Source: a virus. From it: 25,927 bases of DNA. Position numbers and translations under genes: made by a program. The notes below the pieces were generated by a model. The model saw nothing but the letters and a program-made list of their open reading frames with translations, had not been told where the DNA came from and did no database searches. The DNA is taken from IMG/VR virus record IMGVR_UViG_3300018080_002191, positions 1 to 25,927 of that record; one strand, given 5' to 3'. Shown in pieces: positions 7,457 through 14,741 of the stretch; within the stretch, counting starts at the first letter, position 1, and each line of letters begins with the position of its first letter.

Positions 7457-7965
7457 GTAAGTTTTCTCTCCACTATCGCTATAGTGCAATGCTGTGCTCC
7501 ACCGTGAGCAAACACGCAAAGCTTATCTAAGTAATAACCTCGTTTCTTACCCATAAACGCAGAGTGATAACCAAAAGAAATAATCCTTGCCGTAGGCTCT
7601 ACAATGTGGACTATCTCATCAGCAACTAGTTTAAACCTGCTATTCAGATTACCGTTATACATCTCCATGGATTTTCTATAAGAGTACGGAGGATCAAGAA
7701 TAACGGTATCAAACCTGTAATCCATTTCACTTTGCCACCACTTAATGAAATCCAGGGCGTCAAGGTGAAAGTCCGCCGACATGCTTTCGTCAACGTCGTT
7801 TCTAACCTCATCCACAGAGAGGTGCGTTTTTCCAGCAAAGAGGTTCAGCACTAAACCGTCACAGTTAAGCTCTACCCATTCACGCATTTTAGAAACTTCA
7901 AACGTGTAACGTTTAAGGGAAGTGTTCACCAACTCTAATGTAGGTTTTTTGACGAGAGTACTCAT
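7453..7965 (-). CDS. DNA methyltransferase, DPPY (N6-adenine type)
   Basis: This 170-residue class I SAM-dependent enzyme has the SAM loop LNLFAGKT (40-47) and catalytic DPPY (91-94), followed by RKSMEMYNGN. That order and DPPY motif are typical of N6-adenine (or N4-cytosine) methyltransferases. It is short and has no visible target recognition domain, as in many compact phage enzymes. No restriction endonuclease gene accompanies it, so a role in protecting phage DNA from host restriction is the likeliest; modification of RNA cannot be excluded. It is coupled on both sides by ATGA overlaps (upstream Sak4-like gene, downstream ERCC4-type nuclease) and has AAGGAG about 11 bases before ATG. Confidence 0.8.
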   Translation of the reverse strand: MSTLVKKPTLELVNTSLKRYTFEVSKMREWVELNCDGLVLNLFAGKTHLSVDEVRNDVDESMSADFHLDALDFIKWWQSEMDYRFDTVILDPPYSYRKSMEMYNGNLNSRFKLVADEIVHIVEPTARIISFGYHSAFMGKKRGYYLDKLCVFAHGGAQHCTIAIVERKLT

Positions 7966-8696
7966 TCAAGCACAATCTCCTTCAATGTCTCAAAATTACA
8001 GTCGCTGCCCACTAACTCAAACCCTACCAAGTCAGGATTATGCCTGCACTCTTCAATACAAACAGCAAACTCACCAGGATAGTCATCGTCATCCATTGGG
8101 TATCTGTACACAACTACACTAACCTGTACAAGGAAAGGCACCTTGCTGAAACCAGCAAACTCATAATCATCCGTCTTCTTATCGTTTACGTATTTAGGCT
8201 TGCGCTTATGTATAAATATAACGCTTTTGTCTTTGTAATCGAAAGCCTCTCTGATTAATTTAGCGAACTCAAAATTAACTGGTTCGTAATAGTGAGGCAT
8301 TACTTTAGATAGCTTTTCTAACTTAGCCAGCCTTATAACCTCCCATGCCTCAGTCTTAGTATCAACAGTAACCACATCAACAGATGGACTGCTAAGTGCA
8401 GCACGATATGAGGCTTTGTATTCATTCCACACCTTTTCAGCCTCTTCTACATTTTGCGGAGTCTTTATGTCTTTGAATGCCGTAACACTGTTCTTGAACT
8501 TATGTATAACACCTTCATGGCCAACATCTAGACTAATGTATGCAGTTCTGCCAGCCGCTGTCAAAGAGAAGTGCGTCTTCCCCTGTTTCTCCAAACCACT
8601 AATGGAAGCGATCAACCTTTGATTTACAGTAAAGTCCGGTTCCGTAAAACCTGCACGTTTTAAATCGGGTGAGAGTTTGTTGGTTGTGTTGCTCAT
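7962..8696 (-). CDS. Sak4-like AAA ATPase (RecA-fold recombination protein)
   Basis: The 244-residue protein has a Walker A motif GLEKQGKT (34-41), a preceding ISGLEK strand-turn, and a Walker B-like strand VDVVTVDTKTE (106-116). This layout fits the phage Sak4/AAA_24 family, short RecA-fold proteins that promote single-strand annealing together with an SSB. The frame begins at TTG 8702 two codons earlier, but ATG 8696 has AGGAGG about 10 bases upstream and is preferred. The gene sits between the ssDNA-binding candidate/nuclease pair and the methyltransferase/ERCC4 nuclease, a typical phage recombination arrangement. A 280-base gap with a large inverted repeat lies directly upstream. Confidence 0.82.
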   Translation of the reverse strand: MSNTTNKLSPDLKRAGFTEPDFTVNQRLIASISGLEKQGKTHFSLTAAGRTAYISLDVGHEGVIHKFKNSVTAFKDIKTPQNVEEAEKVWNEYKASYRAALSSPSVDVVTVDTKTEAWEVIRLAKLEKLSKVMPHYYEPVNFEFAKLIREAFDYKDKSVIFIHKRKPKYVNDKKTDDYEFAGFSKVPFLVQVSVVVYRYPMDDDDYPGEFAVCIEECRHNPDLVGFELVGSDCNFETLKEIVLE

Positions 8697-8788
8697 TGCC
8701 AAATTTCCTCCTTTCTATTTGTTGTTTGAACTATCTCTGGATTGTTTTTAAAACCTTCTGTCGCCTCTTTCCCCCACTTCTTGCAAAC
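8693..8788 (-). pseudogene. Possible gene remnant: open frame without a start, upstream of Sak4-like gene
   Basis: A 31-codon stretch with no ATG, GTG or TTG start, bounded by TAA at 8789-8791, reads VCKKWGKEATEGFKNN and onward, then ends in a TGA that overlaps the Sak4-like ATG (ATGA), just like the real genes around it. Part of it (GKEATEGFKNN) is echoed as GKEAAEDFKNN on the opposite strand at 8928-8960. The normal coupling and the repeated peptide suggest the decayed tail of a former gene, but a chance open frame is possible. Confidence 0.3.
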
Positions 8789-8959
8789 TTACTTGACTTA
8801 AATACTTAAAAGCTCTTGAAAAACTACTAGTATCTTTTTATCCTTGTTTATTTCTCATTCTTAATAGGCGCACACCTCCTTGACTGTGGGTTAATAAAGG
8901 AATCTGTTTCTACATTCCACACGTACAGGGAAAGAGGCGGCAGAGGACTTTAAAAACAA
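8742..8959. repeat. Long imperfect inverted repeat, 32-bp arms
   Basis: Arms at 8742-8773 and 8928-8959 match at 28 of 32 positions as inverted copies (for example TTGTTTTTAAA and GCCTCTTTCCC blocks), separated by 154 bases. Two of the four mismatches become G-U pairs in minus-strand RNA but not in plus-strand RNA. The interval has no complete gene. It lies in the replication module, between nuclease and Sak4-like genes. It could be a replication origin, a structured leader controlling the downstream genes, or the scar of an inverted duplication. Confidence 0.8.
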
Positions 8960-8976
8960 CCTACACGAACTGCATG

Positions 8977-9591
8977 TCAAATATTAAACATACCTTTCTC
9001 TTTTGCATGGTTATAGATCATTGCCCAGTTCTCTTCAATCTCTTCCCACTCAAAATTGAACCATCCAATCCTATATATAGGTCCTGAACCTTTATAGTCC
9101 CCGTTCACGTAGATAATTCGCATTATACAGCAAGTTATCTCCATCTCATACAACCCGCTGATCATACGCAAGTAACTCTTAATCTGCGTCATGTATTTCC
9201 AGTCATCGCGGGGGTGGGAACGGGTGCTTTTCCAAGTTAACTTATACTCCTCCAAACACAGGTCCTGTGGAGTAGCTAACAAAGGCGACTCGGCAACAAC
9301 ATTATCATAATCATTAATACCGTCAGGACTGCCCACAATGTTTTGAAACTCAACTTCCTCAATCCTGTGTGCAGATCTCTCAGAGTATATGTATGAAAGC
9401 AGATCTTCCCACACAAAGCCTAAATCCATTGTGAGGTAGCGATCCTGGAAGCCTTTACCCTTGTATTCAGTTCCCAAATCCTTTTGAATAGATTGCATAA
9501 CGTCAGTCAAGTGAGGTTTACCTGGAGTATTTGAGCGAGGCAAGCCTGATCCAATTGGGACGTAAGGGGTGTTTATTAGTTGGCATTTCAT
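8977..9591 (-). CDS. PD-(D/E)XK nuclease (RecB/Cas4/YqaJ-like)
   Basis: The 204-residue protein carries the full set of restriction-fold residues in order: E62 (FVWEDLL), D90 (VGSPDGI), E115-x-K117 (LEEYKLTW), and the Q136-x3-Y140 motif (QIKSY) seen in RecB-family nucleases. It is expected to be a Mg-dependent DNA exonuclease, likely the 5'-3' resection enzyme paired with the Sak4-like annealing ATPase and the ssDNA-binding candidate. There is no obvious Cys cluster for the Fe-S site of Cas4. The start overlaps the upstream zinc-protein stop by 4 bases (ATGA). The 274 bases downstream of its stop hold the inverted repeat. Confidence 0.85.
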   Translation of the reverse strand: MKCQLINTPYVPIGSGLPRSNTPGKPHLTDVMQSIQKDLGTEYKGKGFQDRYLTMDLGFVWEDLLSYIYSERSAHRIEEVEFQNIVGSPDGINDYDNVVAESPLLATPQDLCLEEYKLTWKSTRSHPRDDWKYMTQIKSYLRMISGLYEMEITCCIMRIIYVNGDYKGSGPIYRIGWFNFEWEEIEENWAMIYNHAKEKGMFNI

Positions 9592-9764
9592 GATTTTTGG
9601 TATTCCCAGTCTTTGGTTTTTAGGTGTTCAAAACACTTTTTGCATATGTGTAAACCGCTGTTTTTCGGGTTGTGGAATGTGTGTTTTTCTAACCCTCTTA
9701 CGTCGCAGTGTACAAAGTTCGACTCCCCGCAGCAATCACAGTCGTAGTCTATGTTTTGAGACAT
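9588..9764 (-). CDS. Small zinc-binding protein (58 residues)
   Basis: This short ORF encodes MSQNIDYDCDCCGES and onward, 58 residues with a C9-x2-C12 knuckle (plus C11 and C20) and a second C41-x2-C44 knuckle (HICKKC), the pattern of a small zinc ribbon or treble clef. Histidines at 19, 28, 31 and 39 could also coordinate. A strong Shine-Dalgarno GGAGGAG lies 8 bases before ATG 9764, and the stop overlaps the nuclease start (ATGA), so it is almost certainly a real gene. It may be a nuclease partner or DNA-binding adaptor; this is inference from coupling only. Confidence 0.8.
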   Translation of the reverse strand: MSQNIDYDCDCCGESNFVHCDVRGLEKHTFHNPKNSGLHICKKCFEHLKTKDWEYQKS

Positions 9765-9798
9765 GTTTGCATCTCCTCCTATATTACGTTCTGTTGTA

Positions 9799-9836
9799 AG
9801 TGGTGGAGGCTTTAAGTAACGCTTACCTCCACCACT
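9799..9836. other. Strong intergenic hairpin without T-tract
   Basis: A perfect 11-bp stem, AGTGGTGGAGG (9799-9809) with CCTCCACCACT (9826-9836), encloses a 16-base loop that can itself form AAG/CTT pairs. Neither strand shows a T-run after it, so it is not a classic intrinsic terminator. It lies between the ssDNA-binding candidate and the zinc-protein gene, where it could stabilise the upstream mRNA, attenuate transcription, or separate expression levels. No gene is visible in 9765-9900. Confidence 0.7.
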
Positions 9837-9900
9837 CTAATAAAGCGACAAGGTGTTCTTGTAAATCCTGGCGCAGTTGTTACAGTAGTTGGTTAATCGC

Positions 9901-10716
9901 TTAATTCAACACCATAACACCCTCGTCGCTGTCAATACTCCAACCGTCTGCATCTGCACCAGAGAGTTTCTTAGCTGCGAGAACAATCTTAACTCTGTCA
10001 GCAGCACCTAGGCTATCATCGGCACCGGCTTTTTCTTTGACTGCTCCTGCAACGTCGGCGATATTCAACGTGCCTTCATTTTCGGCAAGCAATTCGAGAA
10101 TCATATCTGTGGCCTGTACATCATAGTCGCCACCCTTCTTTGCTGCAGCTTTCTTACCTGCTGCCTTCTTACTTGCGGTTTTCTTGCCGGCGCCTTTTGG
10201 TTTTCCAGCAGGAGCTGACTTGGCAGGTTTGTTGTCTTCCGGCAGTTTAAGCAATTCACCAACCTCAAGCACTGTAGGATCGTACTCTTTGGTTCCGTCT
10301 TTGCTTTTGCGCTTACGTGCGGTAGGTCTGGTGTCCGGTTTCCTGACCATACGTGTTTGCAGGTTCTCCAACTCAGTCACATCATCCCCAAGCCTGTCTT
10401 CCGGGAAACCAACATTGAGCAAAGAAGTCAACAGGATACCAAAGTTGGTATTCTTGTTTGGTGCTTCCTCAGTTCCGACTTTGATGGCGCTCTTGCCGTC
10501 ATCGGATGGTTGCCAGTTTTCAGGAGATCCAATTTTGAAGTACTGTGTGCTGATCTCATCCTCGTATTCGAAATCAACCTTCAGCGCACAAACTGAAGCA
10601 CTCTTACCTGCATAATCAAACAATTCAACGGTCACGTTCTTCCAATTTACGACAACATTGTCAAGCATCGCCGCGCCGCCGCCTTCATTCATTTCATTTG
10701 GATTCAAAAAACCCAT
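9901..10716 (-). CDS. Putative single-stranded DNA-binding protein with Lys/Ala-rich linker
   Basis: The 271-residue protein has three parts. Residues 1-125 are a beta-rich domain (NVVVNWKNVTVELFDYAG, ALKVDFEYED, QYFKIGSP, then NTNFGILLTSLL and LENLQTRMVRKPD), resembling phage ssDNA-binding proteins near recombination genes. Residues about 160-196 are a linker of repeated AGKK/ASKKAAGKK units like histone H1 tails. Residues about 199-271 look like a winged helix (TDMILELLAENEGTLNIADVAGAV...). It has an excellent Shine-Dalgarno (AAGGAGG) and sits between helicase and nuclease, where Sak4-like proteins usually have their SSB partner. The SSB call is from context and general shape, not a clear family match. 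Confidence 0.55.
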   Translation of the reverse strand: MGFLNPNEMNEGGGAAMLDNVVVNWKNVTVELFDYAGKSASVCALKVDFEYEDEISTQYFKIGSPENWQPSDDGKSAIKVGTEEAPNKNTNFGILLTSLLNVGFPEDRLGDDVTELENLQTRMVRKPDTRPTARKRKSKDGTKEYDPTVLEVGELLKLPEDNKPAKSAPAGKPKGAGKKTASKKAAGKKAAAKKGGDYDVQATDMILELLAENEGTLNIADVAGAVKEKAGADDSLGAADRVKIVLAAKKLSGADADGWSIDSDEGVMVLN

Positions 10717-10773
10717 AGTGTTTTCCTCCTTAAAGGTTTAGTTAATCGTCCTTCATTTCTCTTTCCATGAGTG

Positions 10774-12363
10774 TCAGAGGCTGACAGGCTTGCCTACCAG
10801 CCCCGACACCCGAATCGCCTCCAGGAACCATTCCTGGGCGAAATGTCTATACTTGTGCAAAAACCAGTTATTCAATGTATTATCCAGTATGAAATTCTCG
10901 CACCAGTCATCTTTGGCTCTGATTCCCCGACCACACATTTGCTGCAGTGTAACCATAGCTATGTAAGGACTGTACTCCTTGTCGTCCTTACACCTTGCCT
11001 TCATGATGTTACTCCTTGTATCTGGGTACGGCACTTTAACCAGTATCTGATACCGGCAATCATCATATGGAAAATCATAACCTGTTGTAACCGATGGGGA
11101 AAGCAACACTACTGGGGGCTGTCCCTTGATGTAATCATCAATCACCTCCTCTATATTTTTTGTAGCATGAGTTAGCATTAAGTCTCTATGCCTTGAGTGT
11201 TTTATTATTTCGTTACGGCGTGCGTAGCTAACAGAGTGTATAATTCCACGCCTATCAAGCCTTGGGCCAATAATGCTATCGATGCGTTGCACTACATATT
11301 TAAACTGTTCCGGGGTTGTTCGGCTGTTTAACTGAAGGGTTGGAACACACGTCAACCATCTGCTCTCTACTGGAAAAGTGTGCGGGTAATTCAAAAACAT
11401 GCAATCTTCTACAGGATCTAAACCGAGAAGCGTCATTGTCTTTTCATTTATAGTAGCTGAAACGGCGATGATGTTTTGTGAGCCTTTGAACAAACACCTC
11501 TCAACGTAAGGACTAGGCCACAGTGGAGTGAATGTTACAAGAAACTCACCGTGGTCAATTTCCCACTGCCCTTCACAGGTGGCAATAGTGTTTAGCGCAT
11601 CCTGGTACTTGCGTAAAGCTCCTAACTGTTTTAATACTTCCCTGCCGCCGTGCGTCTTTGTTATCTTACTGCTTAAAAACTTGATGTGTTCACTTAACTC
11701 CTTCTTGTTTGCCTCACTAAACAGTTTCCACTGGCTCACAGACATTTTTCTGATTTGATCTTTTGGCGGCAACCACTCCTTTAGGGCTTTACTATTCACG
11801 GAAATCTCTGCTTTAAGGAAGTCGCTGACTATGTCAGGAAGCAAATGACCTTCATCACAGATTAGAGTCTTGAAAGAGTTGCGCACTAGAGGACTACCGT
11901 TCTTGATGGAGTAAAGGTAGAAGGCGTAATTGGTTACAACAACCTCTGCATTACTTGCCGCTTTCAACGCATCATAAAAGTGACAACCTCTATCTTTGTA
12001 TTGGCACTTGTACCCGTAACCGCAAGGAGCATTGTCGCAACGCCAGTTTCCCTCCATGAGTTTGCATTTATAGTTGTTCTTCCCTCTAACATCTACCGCA
12101 CCGATGGATTTAAAGTCTCGTATCAACTGGCTTTGCAGACCTTTATTGCTTGTCAGGATTACTGTTCTGCCACCGTTGATAATGCCGCAAGCCATGTACA
12201 CTAGGGATTTTCCAAAACCTGTAGGAGATGCCAACACAGTAACACGCTTTTCATTTTCTAACGTGTTCTCTATTGCATGTACCTGGTTTTCACGCCAATC
12301 TGGGAATTTTGAGACAGGAAATCCGAACTCCTGCGGTGCAGGAAAATCTGTATTTGTGTTCAT
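10774..12363 (-). CDS. XPD/DinG-type superfamily 2 DNA helicase
   Basis: The 529-residue helicase has Walker A SPTGFGKS (46-53), a Walker B DEGH (170-173, a DExH variant), VVVTNYAFYL (141-150), and C-terminal motif VI Q475-x2-GRGIR (475-482) followed by ILDNTLNNWF. Five cysteines between motifs I and II (C100, C109, C114, C120, C127) match the place of the 4Fe-4S cluster in XPD and DinG enzymes. Such helicases unwind 5'-3' and handle D-loops, flaps or R-loops. AGAGGT lies about 10 bases before the ATG. It opens the replication/recombination block after the RHH-like gene and probably serves as the phage's replication or repair helicase. Confidence 0.88.
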   Translation of the reverse strand: MNTNTDFPAPQEFGFPVSKFPDWRENQVHAIENTLENEKRVTVLASPTGFGKSLVYMACGIINGGRTVILTSNKGLQSQLIRDFKSIGAVDVRGKNNYKCKLMEGNWRCDNAPCGYGYKCQYKDRGCHFYDALKAASNAEVVVTNYAFYLYSIKNGSPLVRNSFKTLICDEGHLLPDIVSDFLKAEISVNSKALKEWLPPKDQIRKMSVSQWKLFSEANKKELSEHIKFLSSKITKTHGGREVLKQLGALRKYQDALNTIATCEGQWEIDHGEFLVTFTPLWPSPYVERCLFKGSQNIIAVSATINEKTMTLLGLDPVEDCMFLNYPHTFPVESRWLTCVPTLQLNSRTTPEQFKYVVQRIDSIIGPRLDRRGIIHSVSYARRNEIIKHSRHRDLMLTHATKNIEEVIDDYIKGQPPVVLLSPSVTTGYDFPYDDCRYQILVKVPYPDTRSNIMKARCKDDKEYSPYIAMVTLQQMCGRGIRAKDDWCENFILDNTLNNWFLHKYRHFAQEWFLEAIRVSGLVGKPVSL

Positions 12364-12423
12364 GGTAGTGGTTACCTCTGAGCTTATGTTTTTTGTTTTG
12401 TGTTTTAGTTGTTTAAGTGTTCT

Positions 12424-12975
12424 TTACTCTTCCATTGTCATCGGATTAAACGATGCCTTCTCCCCTTTCATTAAATGTCCATACAAATGTTGCATCTTCT
12501 CTAAATACTTCGTTTTCCAAAACCCGTCAGGCATTTTATTCAGCGCGTGGTATATTTTAAGAACCAGTGCTGTAGCCTGCTGCTCATCCTTATTATCTAA
12601 ATGTCTCCTCACGTTATGCTGCAACCTGTCAAACACATCAACAAAGCTTTGGTGCCTGTCATCATCGTCCATCATGTGCATAACAGCGTGTATTTGCCCT
12701 AACTCACTTGGGAACGATTCCTGGTTTTCTAAGTGCTCATATAAGAACACCAATGCGTGCCTGTACAGTGCAGTCTTACCCTTATATGGAAACTTTCCTG
12801 AATCCACTATGATTGATGCTTGTTTGGCTAAAGCAGGTGGAACATAGAACTGTATTCTCGACTGGTGGCCTTGCTGGTCTCGACTGGGGATGTTGTAGTA
12901 CTTATCATCTACCTTAACATCCTCACTCGACTTACTGCTTGCCAAACTAAGTAACCCTTTTTTTCCCTTGCTCAT
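12424..12975 (-). CDS. Predicted ribbon-helix-helix-like DNA-binding protein
   Basis: Residues about 40-82 of this 183-residue protein (RIQFYVPPALAKQASIIVDS, then FPYKGKTALYRHALVFLYEHL) fit the ribbon-helix-helix plan: a short strand beginning with basic/hydrophobic residues, then two amphipathic helices. The rest is helical with an acidic stretch (MMDDDDRHQ) and no recognised domain. AAGGA precedes the ATG. It is the first gene after the tail module and before the replication module, a position suited to a regulator of the downstream operon. The DNA-binding call is moderate; a structural search of the first 90 residues would settle it. Confidence 0.55.
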   Translation of the reverse strand: MSKGKKGLLSLASSKSSEDVKVDDKYYNIPSRDQQGHQSRIQFYVPPALAKQASIIVDSGKFPYKGKTALYRHALVFLYEHLENQESFPSELGQIHAVMHMMDDDDRHQSFVDVFDRLQHNVRRHLDNKDEQQATALVLKIYHALNKMPDGFWKTKYLEKMQHLYGHLMKGEKASFNPMTMEE

Positions 12976-13033
12976 AGTGTTTTATTCCTTGTTACTCTGT
13001 TTAATGGTTGCTTCAAACACCTATACTATTATG

Positions 13034-14716
13034 CTAATCTACCCAATCAATAATGCCGTCGTCCTCATCCAACCAGTCTACATAATCATCATCTATCCAG
13101 AAAGATGCAGCGGCAGCGGTTACGGATGTTTCCTCATCATCTCCAGCATCTGCTGCAGTGCTTATTTTCCACAACTTCAGCTTTATACCTCGCTTATGCA
13201 CTTCCCTGCTCAATACAATACAGCTAATATCTACCCACCCTCTAGTGCTGCCCTCAACACTGATACCTTCTTTAGTTGTGACGTTAATCACGTCGAATTC
13301 ACTTATGTTGTGAGCAATGTAAAAAGGAATCGTTGTAGAGATTAAGTCATGTCTAAACGCGAAAACATTCAAATACTGAATGACGTACGCCTCAACGCTC
13401 CCCTCGTCCTGTATATCCTGAAGGTTGATTTCCTTTTGTGGTCTGGACCCATATTTCTGGTAGGAATCGTTGCAGGTGTCATTGTTATGCCTGTTGAATA
13501 CTTTCGTCTTGTTGAATTTTCTGGTAACGAAATCGTAAGCATAGTTTAACTCAATGTCATTGGTCACGAGGTCAAAGTCCGTTTTCTCTATTTTGACTTC
13601 ACCGATTGCAACATTGTTTAAGTTAACGTATTTATTAACCGGACCATCTGTGTTGAATGTTATACAACCAAGTTTGCCGTTAGGTTGGACCCTTCTCGCA
13701 CAGAAACACTGACGGAACAACCTATCTAACACGTCCACCAGTTCAGCCTTAGAATTAATGCACGTTGAAAACTTAAACCCTTTGCGCAAAGCCACTGCGG
13801 TAGCCAGGCTAGCATTATCTGCGTCAATAGGGCTGTGCTCATCTATAAGGTATTTAGCTATTTCAGCGGGGTGTGTCAGCAACTGTGACGAAGTTCCAGA
13901 AAGGTCTTCACCCACAATGCCATCAATGGTGGCACTCAAAGGCTCAAGGTCTGTATGGTCGGTTGTGAAGTCGAATAATGTGCATACACTGCCTTCACCG
14001 TCTGTGGTTATCTCCATATCATAATTCGCAGGGTCTCTAACGTCACCATCCTTTTCATAAACGTCCACAGTACCTGCAGTATAGTCTGCATTAGTCGAGG
14101 AAACGTAACCTTTGGACACTAAATATTTATACCCAGACGTGTCTACAGGTAACAACGCAACCTTGCTATCCAGCCACTTCCCAAACACATACGGTTGCGG
14201 CAATCCTGCAACGCTACCCTGCCCGTCGCTGTCTGTCCTATGGTTGCTGTATGTATCGCTGTTTATATTCTTGTCCGGTATCCTGTCCAAGTACTTGATT
14301 TTCTCAATGCAATCAACAACATACTCTTTAGTATTATGGTAACGTTTGTTAAAGGCACCTACGAACAAAACCCCGTTACTCTCGACATCTGAAAAGTCAG
14401 CGCCTTCTGCAAATAAATAAATTGTAACAGTGCCGCCATCTAACTCACTGTCTCTTTCATAATCCTGCAACCTTGCGTCATTGCTCAATTTAAGCATGAC
14501 TGCACCAATGCTGTACCTAAACTGACTTAAGTTGAACACTGTTTTAACCTTGATCTCGTTAAGTATTCCTGGAATGTAGAGTTCATCACTAGATGCCGCA
14601 ATAGCTGTATCCGAGTTGGTGTAGCGCAAAGTTATACCGTCCAGTTCCATTTTCACAAGGAAATGAATTTTCGCATTTTCATTCTTCTGTTTAAATACTT
14701 GAACGAGTGTTGCCAC
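13034..14716 (-). CDS. Tail hub / tail tip protein
   Basis: The 560-residue protein follows the tape measure and tail-tip genes. Its N-terminus (IHFLVKMELDGITLRYTN) and central segment GLPQPYVFGKW...VDTSGYKYLV (about 171-200) match a pattern I know from siphovirus tail hub proteins (G.P.P.V.G, then a short strand and YLV). That supports a baseplate-hub or tail-tip role. The C-terminus is highly acidic with regularly spaced Trp (FWIDDDYVDWLDEDDG then DWVD). The start is GTG at 14716, with AAGGAG five bases upstream; no ATG competes. No hydrolase motif is visible. Confidence 0.7.
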   Translation of the reverse strand: MATLVQVFKQKNENAKIHFLVKMELDGITLRYTNSDTAIAASSDELYIPGILNEIKVKTVFNLSQFRYSIGAVMLKLSNDARLQDYERDSELDGGTVTIYLFAEGADFSDVESNGVLFVGAFNKRYHNTKEYVVDCIEKIKYLDRIPDKNINSDTYSNHRTDSDGQGSVAGLPQPYVFGKWLDSKVALLPVDTSGYKYLVSKGYVSSTNADYTAGTVDVYEKDGDVRDPANYDMEITTDGEGSVCTLFDFTTDHTDLEPLSATIDGIVGEDLSGTSSQLLTHPAEIAKYLIDEHSPIDADNASLATAVALRKGFKFSTCINSKAELVDVLDRLFRQCFCARRVQPNGKLGCITFNTDGPVNKYVNLNNVAIGEVKIEKTDFDLVTNDIELNYAYDFVTRKFNKTKVFNRHNNDTCNDSYQKYGSRPQKEINLQDIQDEGSVEAYVIQYLNVFAFRHDLISTTIPFYIAHNISEFDVINVTTKEGISVEGSTRGWVDISCIVLSREVHKRGIKLKLWKISTAADAGDDEETSVTAAAASFWIDDDYVDWLDEDDGIIDWVD

Positions 14717-14741
14717 CTTAACTCCTTAAATGCTTAGTTGC

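Noticed and set aside
8977-9591. Cas4 as identity of the PD-(D/E)XK nuclease
   Set aside because: The four-cysteine Fe-S arrangement of Cas4 is not visible and there is no CRISPR context; a general RecB/YqaJ-like label is safer.
12074-12847. Plus-strand frame of 257 codons
   Set aside because: It lies opposite the helicase and RHH-like genes, shows no domain, has an odd Cys/Ser/Phe-rich make-up, and is a shadow of the minus-strand genes.
13023-13050. Possible sigma70-type promoter on the minus strand (TTGATT, 16 bases, TAGTAT) before the RHH-like gene
   Set aside because: Each box matches only 4 of 6 consensus bases and the phage may use other signals; position is attractive but evidence too weak for a feature.
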